A stretch of 64,000 bases of DNA from Gordonia araii NBRC 100433 (lineage in GTDB: Bacteria; Actinomycetota; Actinomycetes; Mycobacteriales; Mycobacteriaceae). Shown piece after piece: positions 23,688 through 33,786 of this stretch (its first letter is position 1; every line of letters begins with the position of its first letter). Location: positions 1 to 64,000 of the forward strand of contig NZ_BAEE01000011.1 of the NCBI RefSeq assembly GCF_000241265.1, read 5' to 3'. A model generated the notes under the pieces. That model saw only the letters and a list, made by a program, of their open reading frames with translations, was not told the DNA's origin and did no database searches. A program made the translations under genes and the position numbers.

Positions 23688-23815
23688 GTGTCGGGGGAGC
23701 TGGTTTCATCCCCAGTGCAGTCACTGCTGCCTTGGCGGAGGTGTGTCGGAATGTGCTTCGCGGCTGATGGCAATGTTTCGACCTGGCGGCCAAGTCCACT
23801 GCGTGTGACGGAGAT
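23688..23815 (+). pseudogene. Decayed copy of the EspC-like gene
   Basis: The bases from GTG 23688 align with the start of the EspC-like gene at 21164: CCCAGTGCAGTCAC against CCCAGTGCAATCAC, then GGCGGAGGTGT against GGCGGAGGTTT, TGTGCTTCGCGGCTGATGG (identical), and TTCGACCTGGCGG (identical). Small deletions break the frame and the rest of the gene, plus any effector, is missing. It marks the left border of the duplicated cassette. Confidence 0.75.
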
Positions 23816-23838
23816 TTTGTGAAGGGCTGGTTCAGTTG

Positions 23839-24060
23839 ATGTCACCCGATAGAACTCGACGCCGGGGGGCCAAGCCACGACACCTGGCGAGGTCGAGGGC
23901 GGAGTCGTGGGGGGCTCGTCATCTACCGCCACAGCGCGGCCTGGCCAAGTACGTGGATGAAACCCAAATTGATCTGCTCGTATGGAACCTGATGTGCGGC
24001 TGCTCCGGCATTGCTTTTCTGGCCGGTCTCATTGCCGGTGACAAGGTGTCCCAGTGGTAA
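23839..24060 (+). CDS. Small basic single-span membrane protein, copy B
   Basis: A 73-aa protein: basic head (MSPDRTRRRGAKPRHLARSR) and one C-terminal span (LVWNLMCGCSGIAFLAGLIAGDKVSQW). It corresponds in position, charge layout and tail (FLAGLIAGDKV against FMLGLIAGGKV) to the protein at 22686, but the N-terminal part has diverged. ATG 23839 is used; TTG 23836 is adjacent. Here there is no intact effector upstream, so it would be an orphan immunity-type gene. Confidence 0.5.
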   Translation: MSPDRTRRRGAKPRHLARSRAESWGARHLPPQRGLAKYVDETQIDLLVWNLMCGCSGIAFLAGLIAGDKVSQW

Positions 24061-24085
24061 TCGTCTCGGCCGATCGAGTGGGTCC

Positions 24086-24610
24086 ATGATTTACGTGATG
24101 GAGCATGCGATCGCCAATTATGGGAGTGTCGCGACGCTGCGGGCATCGACGCCGGAGTTGGACTTCGTTCCTCCGTTGGCTTGGTATTACCTTGGTGTCG
24201 AGGAGGCTCATCGGTATATGGCGAGTCGGGTGTTGTTGCGTTCGTCGGATCCACCGCCGCCATTTGTGCCCAATGTGGCGATTCAGTACTTCAGCTTGGG
24301 TATCACTGAGGTGATACGGGTTGGTGAGCTGGACACGACGATGGATCTTCAAGCGCTCGGCGCCGAGGTTGTCGACCATGAAGTCGGCCGCGACGGGTAT
24401 CTCTGCGTCGACAGTGGCACCTACTCCGCTGATGGGCAGGATTTACAGGTGCGTCGGTCGCAGTTGACCTATTCGGTCCCGGGCGATTCGATGCTGGCAG
24501 TCTTCACCGCCACCGCGACCGTCGATGAGTGGGGTGCAGTGGAGCTTGAGATCTCGACGATGGAGGACAGTTGGCTCGCGGTGACGATCCCGACAAGTGG
24601 TTCAGACTGA
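24086..24610 (+). CDS. Unrecognised 174-aa protein of the ESX cassette, copy B
   Basis: Paralogue of the protein at 22977 and the same length. It begins MIYVMEHAIANYGS and keeps the blocks EEAHRYMASRVLLRSSDP, FVPNVAIQYFSLGITEVIRVGELDTTMDL, RRSQLTYSVPGDSMLA and VELEISTMEDSWL. Differences cluster at the N-terminus and around residues 95-120. The ATG at 24086 matches copy A's start; the longer upstream frame is unsupported. Retention of both copies in frame after loss of the effector and EspC-like genes suggests selection, as expected of immunity genes. Confidence 0.65.
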   Translation: MIYVMEHAIANYGSVATLRASTPELDFVPPLAWYYLGVEEAHRYMASRVLLRSSDPPPPFVPNVAIQYFSLGITEVIRVGELDTTMDLQALGAEVVDHEVGRDGYLCVDSGTYSADGQDLQVRRSQLTYSVPGDSMLAVFTATATVDEWGAVELEISTMEDSWLAVTIPTSGSD

Positions 24611-24699
24611 GAACCTATTTCACCGGCTGGTTCTCGGCACTGGTCACCTACCCGATCATCTCCTTCACGCTCGGGTTCCTCATCACCTATTTCTTCTAG
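24571..24699 (+). CDS. Overlapping 42-aa membrane peptide, copy B
   Basis: Starts at TTG 24571 in the +2 frame of the 174-aa gene, with GGAGG at 24562-24566 exactly as far upstream as in copy A. It reads ARGDDPDKWFRLR, TYFTGWFSALVTYP, IISFTLGFLITYFF. Three-quarters of residues match copy A and the two spans are interchangeable in character. The stop lies nine bases before the convergent DUF4153-like gene ends. Confidence 0.6.
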   Translation: MARGDDPDKWFRLRTYFTGWFSALVTYPIISFTLGFLITYFF

Positions 24700-24708
24700 C
24701 GAGGTCCC

Positions 24709-26226
24709 CTAGTAGCGAAAGTTGCCGCAGCCCGCTGGCGAGGCGTCCGTTTCGTCGGGCTTCGCGGGCGGAACTCGGTGACGGGAAACGTTGAACTCGC
24801 GCCACGACGAACTGTCGTCGTGGTTCCGGTGGAAGCGCCACATCGCGCAGGCCCGGGCCGGCTCGGGGAGCCGGTCCAACTGTCCGTACGCGTCGGACGA
24901 GAGGCCGCCCAGGTACCAGGCGTCGATCTTCTCGACGGACGTCGCGCGGTCGATGTTGGTCTTGGCGATGAACCGGTCGGGGTTGATCAGCGCGAACGCG
25001 AGCGCGCTGAACACGGTGAGGAGCACCAGGCGTCGGACGAGGGGCCGGGCGTCGAAGTTCAGGCCGACAGCAGCCAGCGCGATGATGACGGCGGCCAGGA
25101 AGACCTCGAAGTAGAGGCCGAAGATCCGGTCCTGCGTCGCACCGTAGGCGTTGATGTACCGCTCCATTCGGAGGAACGCGGAGACGACGACGAGCAGCGT
25201 CGCCGCGAACAGCCCGCCGAATAGGATGCGTGCGGTCCGGCGCTGGCGCTCGTCATGGCGATCGATGAACCACCACGCCGCGGTCGCCACGATGATGACC
25301 AGCAGGGTCACGACGAGCAACTGCCAGAAGCCGCGCACCGCGTACTGCGAGTAGGTGAGGTTGGCGGTGCGCTGCACGTAGTCGTCGCCGCCGAACAGCG
25401 CGCGGGCCTGCATGGCGAGGAACAGCACGAACAGGGCGAGCAGCGCGCCGATCGGCACGGCCCAGGCCCACACCGGCGGGTAGCGGCGTTCAGTCGGTTC
25501 CGGATAGGTGAACTGCGCGTGCGCCAGGAGCGTTCCGGTCAGCGTCACCCAGGCGATGAACACCCCCGCGACGATCGCCGCGATGAAATCGCCCGAGAAG
25601 GGGTTGGACAGGTCGAAGTCGACGAGCTTGCCGAAGGTCGGGTCGGCGCTGGCGAACAGCGAACCGAAGATCAGTAGGAGCAGCAGTGTCACCAGGGCGA
25701 CGGCGCCGCCGAGCAGTGCGACGCGCACCCGCGACGCCGACGATCGCGACGCCGGACGGCGACGTCGAAACGGCTCGCCCAACGCGATGAACGGTGCGAC
25801 GAGCGGCGACAGGGCGGCGAACAGCACGCCGGTGAGGTTGTGGGCCGACGTCAGCAGCAGCAAGGTCGCGCAGACGGCGACGAAGAGGCTGATGCCGTTG
25901 ACCCAGCCCGCGTCGAGGAACAACGGAACGAGCAGCAACCCGGCGATGCCCGCGGTCAACGGAATCCAGTACGACCGCTGACGTGCGCGGATCTCGGCGG
26001 GGGCGGACGCGATGATCAGAGCCAGGACCGCCAAGCCCGTGACCGTGGTGCCCAGGCCGGTCTCGTCGATCCGCCAGAAGATCGCGCCGATCACGCCGGC
26101 CACCCCCGCGGCGATCAATGCCGCGTAGGGCAACGGCGACGTGTTGGCCCGCTGGGAGATCTCGGACTGTGGCCGCGGCGGGATGGGTGGCGGCGCGTAC
26201 TGAGGGGTCGGTCCTGCGTAGGTCAT
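24709..26226 (-). CDS. DUF4153/DUF4173-type polytopic membrane protein
   Basis: A 505-aa membrane protein with a Pro-rich cytoplasmic N-terminus (MTYAGPTPQYAPPPIPPRP) and about 11-12 hydrophobic segments between residues 30 and 430. The C-terminal soluble tail includes SVEKIDAWYLGGLSSDAYGQLDRLPEPARACAMW, a typical end of the DUF4173 group (asparagine-rich NIDRA followed by a tail measuring residue pairs). The function is unknown. It stands alone; upstream lies a 21-bp repeat array of the next gene. Confidence 0.72.
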   Translation of the reverse strand: MTYAGPTPQYAPPPIPPRPQSEISQRANTSPLPYAALIAAGVAGVIGAIFWRIDETGLGTTVTGLAVLALIIASAPAEIRARQRSYWIPLTAGIAGLLLVPLFLDAGWVNGISLFVAVCATLLLLTSAHNLTGVLFAALSPLVAPFIALGEPFRRRRPASRSSASRVRVALLGGAVALVTLLLLLIFGSLFASADPTFGKLVDFDLSNPFSGDFIAAIVAGVFIAWVTLTGTLLAHAQFTYPEPTERRYPPVWAWAVPIGALLALFVLFLAMQARALFGGDDYVQRTANLTYSQYAVRGFWQLLVVTLLVIIVATAAWWFIDRHDERQRRTARILFGGLFAATLLVVVSAFLRMERYINAYGATQDRIFGLYFEVFLAAVIIALAAVGLNFDARPLVRRLVLLTVFSALAFALINPDRFIAKTNIDRATSVEKIDAWYLGGLSSDAYGQLDRLPEPARACAMWRFHRNHDDSSSWREFNVSRHRVPPAKPDETDASPAGCGNFRY

Positions 26227-26318
26227 CGGTGTCCTTGTCGTCGGCGACGGTTTGCGTCGGGAAACGATCGAATCACGATAACGAAGGGATGGTCGGATTG
26301 GTTCCGACGACCTGATCT

Positions 26319-26437
26319 GGGCACGGTCGGCGGGAAAGTGGGCACGGTCGGCGGGAATGTGGGCACGGTCGGCGGGAAAGTGGGCACGGTCGGCGGGAAA
26401 GTGGGCACGGTCGGCGGGAAAGTGGGCACGGTCGGCG
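26319..26437 (-). repeat. 21-bp tandem repeat array 3 (3' side of the phosphatase gene)
   Basis: Five full units (26319-26423) of 21 bases starting GGGCACGGTCGGCGGGAA, four ending AGT and one TGT, plus a partial unit running into the phosphatase stop codon at 26438. Same unit and same orientation relative to the upstream gene as arrays 1 and 2. The remaining 93 bases to the divergent DUF4153-like gene hold its promoter. Confidence 0.93.
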
Positions 26438-27262
26438 TCAGGAGGGGGAGACGAGGAACCGTTCGCGCAGGTGGGCTTGGGCGTCCGCGTCGATGCCCAG
26501 CGCCTCGTCGAAGTAGCGGTCGATCGTTCCGTAGTCGTCGGCGACCTGCGCGAAGGAAGCGGCGAGATAGGTCTCGTCGACGCCGAGCAGGGCCCGCAGC
26601 AGCTCCGGATTGCCGCCGGCGTCGGCGAAGCGGGCGAACAGCGGCCGCAGCGCGGGCAGGAGCCGGTCGTTGGTCAAGAGGTAGTCGCGATAGATATCGG
26701 CGCGCTCGACGCCCATGAGATGCAGAAAGGTGGCAGCGGCCCAGCCGGTGCGGTCCTTGCCGGTGGCGCAGTGGAACAGCATCGGCGCCGGCTCATCGGT
26801 GAGCAGGTGGGTGAAGAAGCCGCGGAAGGCGCGTTTGGCGCTGTCGAGTTCGACGAACGCGCGGTATCCGCGGACCATGAGATCGCGCGCCTGTGCCGTG
26901 GTCATCTGCTCGGACATCGCGCGGGCGACCTCCGGATCCTCCAGCAGGGAGTGCAGGTTCGCCGGCATCGACTCCTCGGCCACATCGGCGAGGACGTCGA
27001 GGACGACCTGCGTAGCCCCGGGGAACGCCGGATCGGGAGAGGCGGATCGCTCCTTCTCGGTGCGCAGGTCCACGATCGTCTTCAGGCGCAGGCCGGTGAG
27101 ACCGGCCGCGTCGTCGGCGTCCAGCGCCGCGAAGTCGTTGGCCCGGAACACCGTGCCGGGCCGCACGACCCTCCCGTCGGCGGCGGCCCAATGGCCGAGG
27201 TCGCGGAAGTTGGCCACGGACGGGAACGGACTGGGGGCGCCGGGGGCGGTACGCGCGGGCAT
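26438..27262 (-). CDS. Tyrosine-protein phosphatase (PtpB-like)
   Basis: A 274-aa phosphatase: VANFRDLGHWAAADGRVVRPGTVFRAND is the usual opening of the bacterial atypical DSP/PtpB family, and the P-loop is FHCATGKDRTGWAAA (HCxxGKDRT). Further matches are LKTIVDLRTEKE, YLLTNDRL and LLGVDETYLAASF. Mycobacterial PtpB acts on phosphotyrosine and phosphoinositides. ATG 27262 is chosen; the longer frame upstream lies in the S10 promoter region. Confidence 0.88.
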   Translation of the reverse strand: MPARTAPGAPSPFPSVANFRDLGHWAAADGRVVRPGTVFRANDFAALDADDAAGLTGLRLKTIVDLRTEKERSASPDPAFPGATQVVLDVLADVAEESMPANLHSLLEDPEVARAMSEQMTTAQARDLMVRGYRAFVELDSAKRAFRGFFTHLLTDEPAPMLFHCATGKDRTGWAAATFLHLMGVERADIYRDYLLTNDRLLPALRPLFARFADAGGNPELLRALLGVDETYLAASFAQVADDYGTIDRYFDEALGIDADAQAHLRERFLVSPS

Positions 27263-27667
27263 GATGCCCACGTTAGGGCACGTGCGGCCCGGCCGAGACA
27301 CCGCCGCCGGCGAGTACGCCCGAGGCGTCTCGACGCGATTTGGAATGCCCGGCGGGGATGGTGCATACTTGTCGGGTTGCCTTGATCGGGCAGCGCGGTT
27401 CACTGCGGTCTCGATCATGGGAGCCGATACTCGTGTTCACCGCGGGAATCGAGCGTGTAACGCGCGGGGGATCATCCTCCGCGGCCCGACACGCCCGACC
27501 GCGTGGACCGGATGGCAAGACCCGTCGCCGATCTCACCGGCGACACGTACAACGACAGATGAACAGCGTCGATCCGCGGCCATAGACCGCGGACTGTGAT
27601 CGCCGAGTTGCCGGTGCCCACATGCGTGCGTTCGTCTGTCGAGAACAACTGACGGAAGAGGACCAGC
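27263..27667 (+). promoter_or_regulatory. S10 operon promoter and leader region (405 bases without a gene)
   Basis: A housekeeping-type promoter candidate is TTGGAA (27340-27345), an 18-base gap, then CATACT (27364-27369), giving a start near 27376 and a leader of about 290 bases before rpsJ. Inside the leader, CGCGGGGGAT and ATCCTCCGCG (27463-27483) form a hairpin with one mismatch. No coding sequence in this stretch shows family similarity. Leader-mediated control is typical of S10 operons, but the mechanism here is not known. Confidence 0.4.
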
Positions 27668-27973
27668 GTGGCGGGACAGAAGATCCGCATCAGGCTCAAG
27701 GCCTACGACCACGAGGCGATCGACGCTTCGGCGCGCAAGATCGTGGAGACCGTGACCCGTACGGGTGCACGGATTGTCGGCCCGGTGCCGTTGCCCACCG
27801 AGAAGAACGTGTACTGCGTCATCCGCTCGCCGCACAAGTACAAGGACAGCCGCGAGCACTTCGAGATGCGCACCCACAAGCGACTCATCGACATCCTCGA
27901 CCCGACGCCGAAGACGGTTGACGCGCTCATGCGCATCGACCTGCCGGCCAGCGTCGATGTGAACATCCAGTAG
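27668..27973 (+). CDS. rpsJ: 30S ribosomal protein S10
   Basis: A 101-aa S10: [55 protein letters not shown]10 (NusE) sits in the 30S head and also joins the NusB antitermination complex. Start GTG 27668. First gene of the S10 operon. Confidence 0.99.
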   Translation: MAGQKIRIRLKAYDHEAIDASARKIVETVTRTGARIVGPVPLPTEKNVYCVIRSPHKYKDSREHFEMRTHKRLIDILDPTPKTVDALMRIDLPASVDVNIQ

Positions 27974-27989
27974 GCGAGGGATTCGAGCA

Positions 27990-28649
27990 ATGACGAATCA
28001 GAGCAGCACGAAGGGTCTGTTGGGCACCAAGCTCGGCATGACCCAGGTGTTCGACGAGAACAACCGAGTTGTCCCGGTGACCGTGGTCCAGGCCGGACCG
28101 AACGTGATCACCCAGATCCGCACCGCCGAGCGCGACGGTTACACCGCCGTGCAGGTCGCCTACGGGGCCATCGACCCCCGCAAGGTGACCAAGCCGGTCG
28201 CGGGCCAGTTCAGCAAGGCCGGGGTCACCCCGCGCCGCCACGTCGCGGAGATCCGCGTCGCCGACGCGAGCGAGTTCGAGATCGGTCAGGAACTGACCGC
28301 CGAGCTGTTCGCCGATGGCGCGCTGGTCGACGTGACCGGCACCTCCAAGGGCAAGGGCTTCGCCGGCGTCATGAAGCGCCACGGCTTCGCCGGCCTGGGT
28401 GCCAGCCACGGTGCGCACCGCGTGCACCGCGCGCCGGGCTCGATCGGTGGCTGCGCCACCCCGGGCCGCGTGTTCAAGGGCATGCGCATGGCCGGCCGGA
28501 TGGGCAACGACAAGGTGACCACGCAGAACCTCACCGTCCACAAGGTGGACACCGAGGCCGGTCTGCTTTTGATCAAGGGCGCGATCCCCGGCCGCAAGGG
28601 CGGCATCGTGGTCGTGCGTGATGCCGTGAAGGGTGGTGCAGCCAAGTGA
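27990..28649 (+). CDS. rplC: 50S ribosomal protein L3
   Basis: A 219-aa L3: [17 protein letters not shown] at the N-terminus, the [13 protein letters not shown] loop that reaches the peptidyl-transferase centre, and [16 protein letters not shown] at the end. Its stop overlaps the rplD GTG start. Confidence 0.99.
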   Translation: MTNQSSTKGLLGTKLGMTQVFDENNRVVPVTVVQAGPNVITQIRTAERDGYTAVQVAYGAIDPRKVTKPVAGQFSKAGVTPRRHVAEIRVADASEFEIGQELTAELFADGALVDVTGTSKGKGFAGVMKRHGFAGLGASHGAHRVHRAPGSIGGCATPGRVFKGMRMAGRMGNDKVTTQNLTVHKVDTEAGLLLIKGAIPGRKGGIVVVRDAVKGGAAK

Positions 28650-29311
28650 GCACCGAGACCAAGACCAACCTGAAGCTGGACGTCAAGACCGCCGACGGCA
28701 AGACCGACGGCAAGGTCGAGCTTCCCGCGGAGATCTTCGACGCCCCGGCGAACATCGCGTTGATGCACCAGGTCGTGGTGGCCCAGCAGGCCGCCGCGCG
28801 CCAGGGCACCCACTCGACGAAGACCCGCGGCGAGGTCCGCGGCGGTGGCGCCAAGCCGTACCGCCAGAAGGGCACCGGCCGTGCGCGTCAGGGTTCGAAC
28901 CGGGCGCCGCAGTTCGCCGGCGGTGGCACCGTCCACGGCCCGCAGCCGCGCGACTACAGCCAGCGCACCCCCAAGAAGATGAAGGCCGCCGCACTGCGCG
29001 GCGCCCTCTCCGACCGGGCGCGCAACGACCGCATCCACGTGATCACCGAATTGGTCAGCGGCCAGACGCCGTCGACCAAGGCGGCCCGCAAGTTCCTGGA
29101 GCTGCTCAGCGACCGTCGCAAGTTCCTCGTCGTGCTGTCACGCGAGGACGACGCCGCCTGGCGCAGCGTCTCGAACCTGCGCAACGTCGCGCCGATCGCG
29201 CCGGACCAGCTGAACACCTACGACGTGCTGGACTCCGACGAGGTCGTGTTCACCGTCGAGACGCTGAACGCCTTCATCGAGGGCAACCAAGGCAAGAAAG
29301 AGGAGGCCTAG
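28646..29311 (+). CDS. rplD: 50S ribosomal protein L4
   Basis: A 221-aa L4: the extended loop [35 protein letters not shown], then [16 protein letters not shown]. In many bacteria L4 represses its own operon. GTG 28646 overlaps the rplC stop. Confidence 0.98.
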   Translation: MSTETKTNLKLDVKTADGKTDGKVELPAEIFDAPANIALMHQVVVAQQAAARQGTHSTKTRGEVRGGGAKPYRQKGTGRARQGSNRAPQFAGGGTVHGPQPRDYSQRTPKKMKAAALRGALSDRARNDRIHVITELVSGQTPSTKAARKFLELLSDRRKFLVVLSREDDAAWRSVSNLRNVAPIAPDQLNTYDVLDSDEVVFTVETLNAFIEGNQGKKEEA

Positions 29312-29313
29312 GC

Positions 29314-29619
29314 ATGGCTACGCACGCAGATCCGCGTGACATCATCCTGGCGCCGGTGATCTCGGAGAAGGCCTACGGGCTGATCGAGGACAACGTCTAC
29401 ACCTTCCTGGTGGCGCCGTCGTCGAACAAGACCGAGATCAAGATCGCGGTCGAGAAGATCTTCGACGTGAAGGTGGCGAGCGTGAACACCGCGAACCGTC
29501 AGGGCAAGCGCAAGCGCTCCCGCGGCGGCTTCGGTCAGCGCAAGTCGACCAAGCGCGCGATCGTGACCCTGGCCGAAGGCAGCAAGCCGATCGAGATCTT
29601 CGGGAGCCCGGGCGCGTAG
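29314..29619 (+). CDS. rplW: 50S ribosomal protein L23
   Basis: A 101-aa L23: [25 protein letters not shown] and the [20 protein letters not shown] loop. L23 forms the ribosomal docking site for trigger factor and SRP at the exit tunnel. ATG 29314 lies two bases after the rplD stop; a longer open frame upstream overlaps rplD and is not used. Confidence 0.98.
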   Translation: MATHADPRDIILAPVISEKAYGLIEDNVYTFLVAPSSNKTEIKIAVEKIFDVKVASVNTANRQGKRKRSRGGFGQRKSTKRAIVTLAEGSKPIEIFGSPGA

Positions 29620-29656
29620 GCGGCCGGAACCGGAGACGAGTAGAGGACTTTGACTC

Positions 29657-30496
29657 ATGGCAATTCGTAAGTACAAGCCGACGACACCGGGTCGTCGCGG
29701 TGCGAGCGGCGCGGACTTCGCGGAGGTCACCCGTGATCACCCGGAGAAGTCGCTGGTGCGCCCGCTGCACGGCCGCGGAGGCCGTAACGCGCACGGACGC
29801 ATCACCACGCGCCACAAGGGTGGCGGGCACAAGCGCGCCTACCGGCTGATCGACTTCCGTCGCAACGACAAGGACGGCGTCAACGCCAAGGTCGCGCACA
29901 TCGAGTACGACCCCAACCGCACCGCGCGCATCGCGCTGCTGCACTACCTGGACGGCGAGAAGCGCTACATCATCGCGCCGAAGGGTCTGAACCAGGGCGA
30001 CGTCGTCGAGAGCGGCCCCAACGCCGACATCAAGCCGGGCAACAACCTGCCGCTGCGCAACATCCCGACCGGTACGGTCGTGCACGCGGTGGAGCTGCGC
30101 CCGGGCGGCGGGGCCAAGATGGCCCGCAGCGCCGGCGCCTCGATCCAGCTCCTCGGCAAGGAGGGTCCGTACGCGACCCTGCGCATGCCGTCGGGTGAGA
30201 TCCGCCGCGTCGACGTGCGCTGCCGCGCCACCGTCGGCGAGGTCGGCAACGCCGAGCAGAGCAACATCAACTGGGGCAAGGCCGGCCGTATGCGGTGGAA
30301 GGGCAAGCGCCCGACCGTCCGCGGTGTCGTCATGAACCCGGTCGATCACCCGCACGGCGGTGGTGAGGGCAAGACCTCCGGTGGCCGTCACCCGGTCAGC
30401 CCGTGGGGCAAGCCCGAGGGCCGCACCCGTAAGAAGAACAAGGCGAGCGACAAGCTCATCGTCCGGCGCCGTCGCACCGGCAAGAACAAGCGATAA
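29657..30496 (+). CDS. rplB: 50S ribosomal protein L2
   Basis: A 279-aa L2: [37 protein letters not shown] and the C-terminal [14 protein letters not shown] with the catalytic-region His, followed by [18 protein letters not shown]2 is a primary 23S rRNA binder needed for subunit joining. Confidence 0.99.
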   Translation: MAIRKYKPTTPGRRGASGADFAEVTRDHPEKSLVRPLHGRGGRNAHGRITTRHKGGGHKRAYRLIDFRRNDKDGVNAKVAHIEYDPNRTARIALLHYLDGEKRYIIAPKGLNQGDVVESGPNADIKPGNNLPLRNIPTGTVVHAVELRPGGGAKMARSAGASIQLLGKEGPYATLRMPSGEIRRVDVRCRATVGEVGNAEQSNINWGKAGRMRWKGKRPTVRGVVMNPVDHPHGGGEGKTSGGRHPVSPWGKPEGRTRKKNKASDKLIVRRRRTGKNKR

Positions 30497-30513
30497 CAGG
30501 AGGGAGTTAGAGA

Positions 30514-30795
30514 ATGCCACGCAGCCTCAAGAAGGGCCCGTTCGTCGACGACCACCTCCTCGCGAAGGTGGACGCGCAGAACGAGAAGGGCACCAAGCAG
30601 GTCATCAAGACCTGGTCGCGCCGCTCGACCATCATCCCCGACTTCATCGGTCACACCTTCGCCGTCCACGACGGTCGCAAGCACGTGCCGGTGTTCGTCT
30701 CGGACAACATGGTCGGCCACAAGCTGGGCGAGTTCGCCCCGACCCGTACGTTCAAAGGTCACATCAAGGATGACCGGAAAGCGAAGCGCCGGTAA
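30514..30795 (+). CDS. rpsS: 30S ribosomal protein S19
   Basis: A 93-aa S19: [54 protein letters not shown]. Binds the 30S head with S13. AGGAGG precedes the ATG. Confidence 0.99.
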   Translation: MPRSLKKGPFVDDHLLAKVDAQNEKGTKQVIKTWSRRSTIIPDFIGHTFAVHDGRKHVPVFVSDNMVGHKLGEFAPTRTFKGHIKDDRKAKRR

Positions 30796-30797
30796 CC

Positions 30798-32056
<1,259 letters not shown>

Positions 32057-32058
32057 CC

Positions 32059-32475
32059 ATGTTGATCCCACGTCGGGTTAAACACCGCAAGCAGCACCAC
32101 CCGAGCCTCAAGGGGCGAGCCTCCGGCGGCACCAAGGTGACCTTCGGCGACTACGGCATCCAGGCGCTCGAGGGTGCGTACATCACGAACCGTCAGATCG
32201 AATCTGCGCGTATCGCCATCAACCGGCACATCAAGCGTGGCGGCAAGGTGTGGATCAACATCTTCCCCGACCGTCCGCTGACGAAGAAGCCCGCCGAGAC
32301 CCGCATGGGTTCCGGTAAGGGTTCGCCGGAGTGGTGGGTGGCCCCGGTGAAGCCGGGCCGCGTGCTCTTCGAGATGACCTACCCCAACGAGGAGATTGCC
32401 CGCGAGGCCCTGCGCCGCGCGCAGCACAAGCTCCCGATCAAGACCCGTATCGTGACGCGAGAGGAGCGCTTCTGA
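32059..32475 (+). CDS. rplP: 50S ribosomal protein L16
   Basis: A 138-aa L16: [59 protein letters not shown]16 helps shape the A site. Its stop overlaps the rpmC ATG. Confidence 0.99.
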   Translation: MLIPRRVKHRKQHHPSLKGRASGGTKVTFGDYGIQALEGAYITNRQIESARIAINRHIKRGGKVWINIFPDRPLTKKPAETRMGSGKGSPEWWVAPVKPGRVLFEMTYPNEEIAREALRRAQHKLPIKTRIVTREERF

Positions 32476-32705
32476 TGGCACTGGGAACTGCTGCTACCGA
32501 ACTGCGCGAGCTCGACGACGCTGAGCTGATCGCTCGCCTCAAGGAGTCGAAGGAAGAGCTGTTCAACCTTCGCTTCCAGACGGCGACCGGTTCGCTCGAC
32601 AACAACCGCCGGTTGCGCGTCGTGCGTCGCGAGATCGCCCGTATCTACACCGTCATGCGCGAGCGCGAGCTCGGGCTCGCGGGCGGGCCGGAGGCTGACG
32701 CATGA
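32475..32705 (+). CDS. rpmC: 50S ribosomal protein L29
   Basis: A 76-aa L29: [27 protein letters not shown], then [24 protein letters not shown] 32475 overlaps the rplP stop; the longer upstream frame is a shadow of rplP. The stop overlaps the rpsQ ATG. Confidence 0.98.
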   Translation: MALGTAATELRELDDAELIARLKESKEELFNLRFQTATGSLDNNRRLRVVRREIARIYTVMRERELGLAGGPEADA

Positions 32706-32986
32706 GTGAGGACAAGAACGTGACGACCGAAGAGACCCGGGCCAGCCGCAAAGAGCGGATCGGCTACGTGGTCAGCGACAAGATGCAGAAGACGATCGTC
32801 GTCGAGCTGGAGGACCGCAAGAGCCACCCGCTGTACGGCAAGATCATCCGCACCACCAGCAAGGTGAAGGCCCACGACGAGAACGGGGACGCCGGTGTCG
32901 GCGACCGCGTGCGACTCATGGAGACCCGCCCGCTGAGCGCGACCAAGCGCTGGCGCCTGGTGGAGGTGCTGGAGAAGGCCAAGTAG
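32702..32986 (+). CDS. rpsQ: 30S ribosomal protein S17
   Basis: A 94-aa S17: [63 protein letters not shown]. Last gene of this operon; rplN and the following genes of the E. coli arrangement are absent, as in mycobacteria, where the cluster is split at this point. Confidence 0.99.
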   Translation: MSEDKNVTTEETRASRKERIGYVVSDKMQKTIVVELEDRKSHPLYGKIIRTTSKVKAHDENGDAGVGDRVRLMETRPLSATKRWRLVEVLEKAK

Positions 32987-33008
32987 GCCAGCTGGTACCG
33001 CCGAGACT

Positions 33009-33049
33009 ACAACCGGCCCGCTTCCCCCTGAGGGAGGCGGGCCGGTTGT
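33009..33049 (+). terminator. S10 operon terminator hairpin
   Basis: Arms of 18 bases (33009-33026 and 33032-33049), starting ACAACCGGCCCGC and ending GCGGGCCGGTTGT, pair with one mismatch around a 5-base loop, 22 bases after the rpsQ stop. There is no clear T-run, as is usual in high-GC actinobacteria. Confidence 0.85.
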
Positions 33050-33129
33050 CGTTGGCAGGCCGACAATTTCGTCCGCTGTGGCCGGTGTCGTGGTCATAGT
33101 GACCACTGATGGGCGCCCAGACGACGTTT

Positions 33130-33741
33130 TTAGTCGGTCGGCGACGGGTCGTCGACGATGTTGGCCGACGTGTGGTTGATCGTCGCCGCCTTGGCGGAGA
33201 GCCAGTCGACGTAGGCCAGGCCGATCGCCGAGAGGATGAATGCCATATGGATGATCGTCTGCCACATCAGCTTGTCCGTGCCGTGCGGCGTGTTGACCGT
33301 GGCGCCGGCCTCGATGAACGACTTGAGAAGGTGGATCGACGAGATGCCGATGATCGACATCGCCAGCTTCACCTTCAGCACGTTCGGGTTGACGTGTGAA
33401 AGCCACTCGGGCTTGTCGGGGTGGCTCTCCATGCCGATGCGCGAGACGAAGGTCTCGTAGCCGCCGATGATGACCATGATGAGCAGGTTCGCGATCATGA
33501 CCACGTCGACGAGGCCGAGCACGATGAGCATGACCTGCTCTTCGGAGAGGCTTCCGAAGTCGGTCACCAGGTGGATGAGTTCTTTCCAGAACACCACCAC
33601 GTACACGGCTTGGGCGACGATGAGGCCGATGTAGAGCGGTGCTTGCAGCCAGCGGCTGACGAAGATCGACGACCCGATGAAGCGGACGAAGGATTCCTGG
33701 GCTGGGTGCCTCGGGGAGATTTGCGGAGGAGCGGTTTCCAT
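33130..33741 (-). CDS. UPF0114 (YqhA-type) membrane protein
   Basis: A 203-aa protein of the TIGR00645/UPF0114 family: SSIFVSRWLQAPLYIGLIVAQAVYV, VMIANLLIMVIIGGYETFVSRIG, SIHLLKSFIEAGATV and IIHMAFILSAIGLAYVDWL, with four membrane spans. Function is unknown. It converges with rpsQ and is separated by the operon terminator. Confidence 0.87.
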   Translation of the reverse strand: METAPPQISPRHPAQESFVRFIGSSIFVSRWLQAPLYIGLIVAQAVYVVVFWKELIHLVTDFGSLSEEQVMLIVLGLVDVVMIANLLIMVIIGGYETFVSRIGMESHPDKPEWLSHVNPNVLKVKLAMSIIGISSIHLLKSFIEAGATVNTPHGTDKLMWQTIIHMAFILSAIGLAYVDWLSAKAATINHTSANIVDDPSPTD

Positions 33742-33786
33742 AACGTCGAACAGCGTAGCCGACGGATCAGCGTCGGTGCGTGCTTG

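Noticed and set aside
27263-27667. Small open frames in the S10 leader as possible leader peptides
   Set aside because: Their residues look like shadow translation and none has a good ribosome binding site with a conserved peptide.
32987-33129. Expected continuation of the ribosomal cluster (rplN onward)
   Set aside because: A clear terminator follows rpsQ and the next gene is a convergent membrane protein; the cluster is split here as in mycobacteria.
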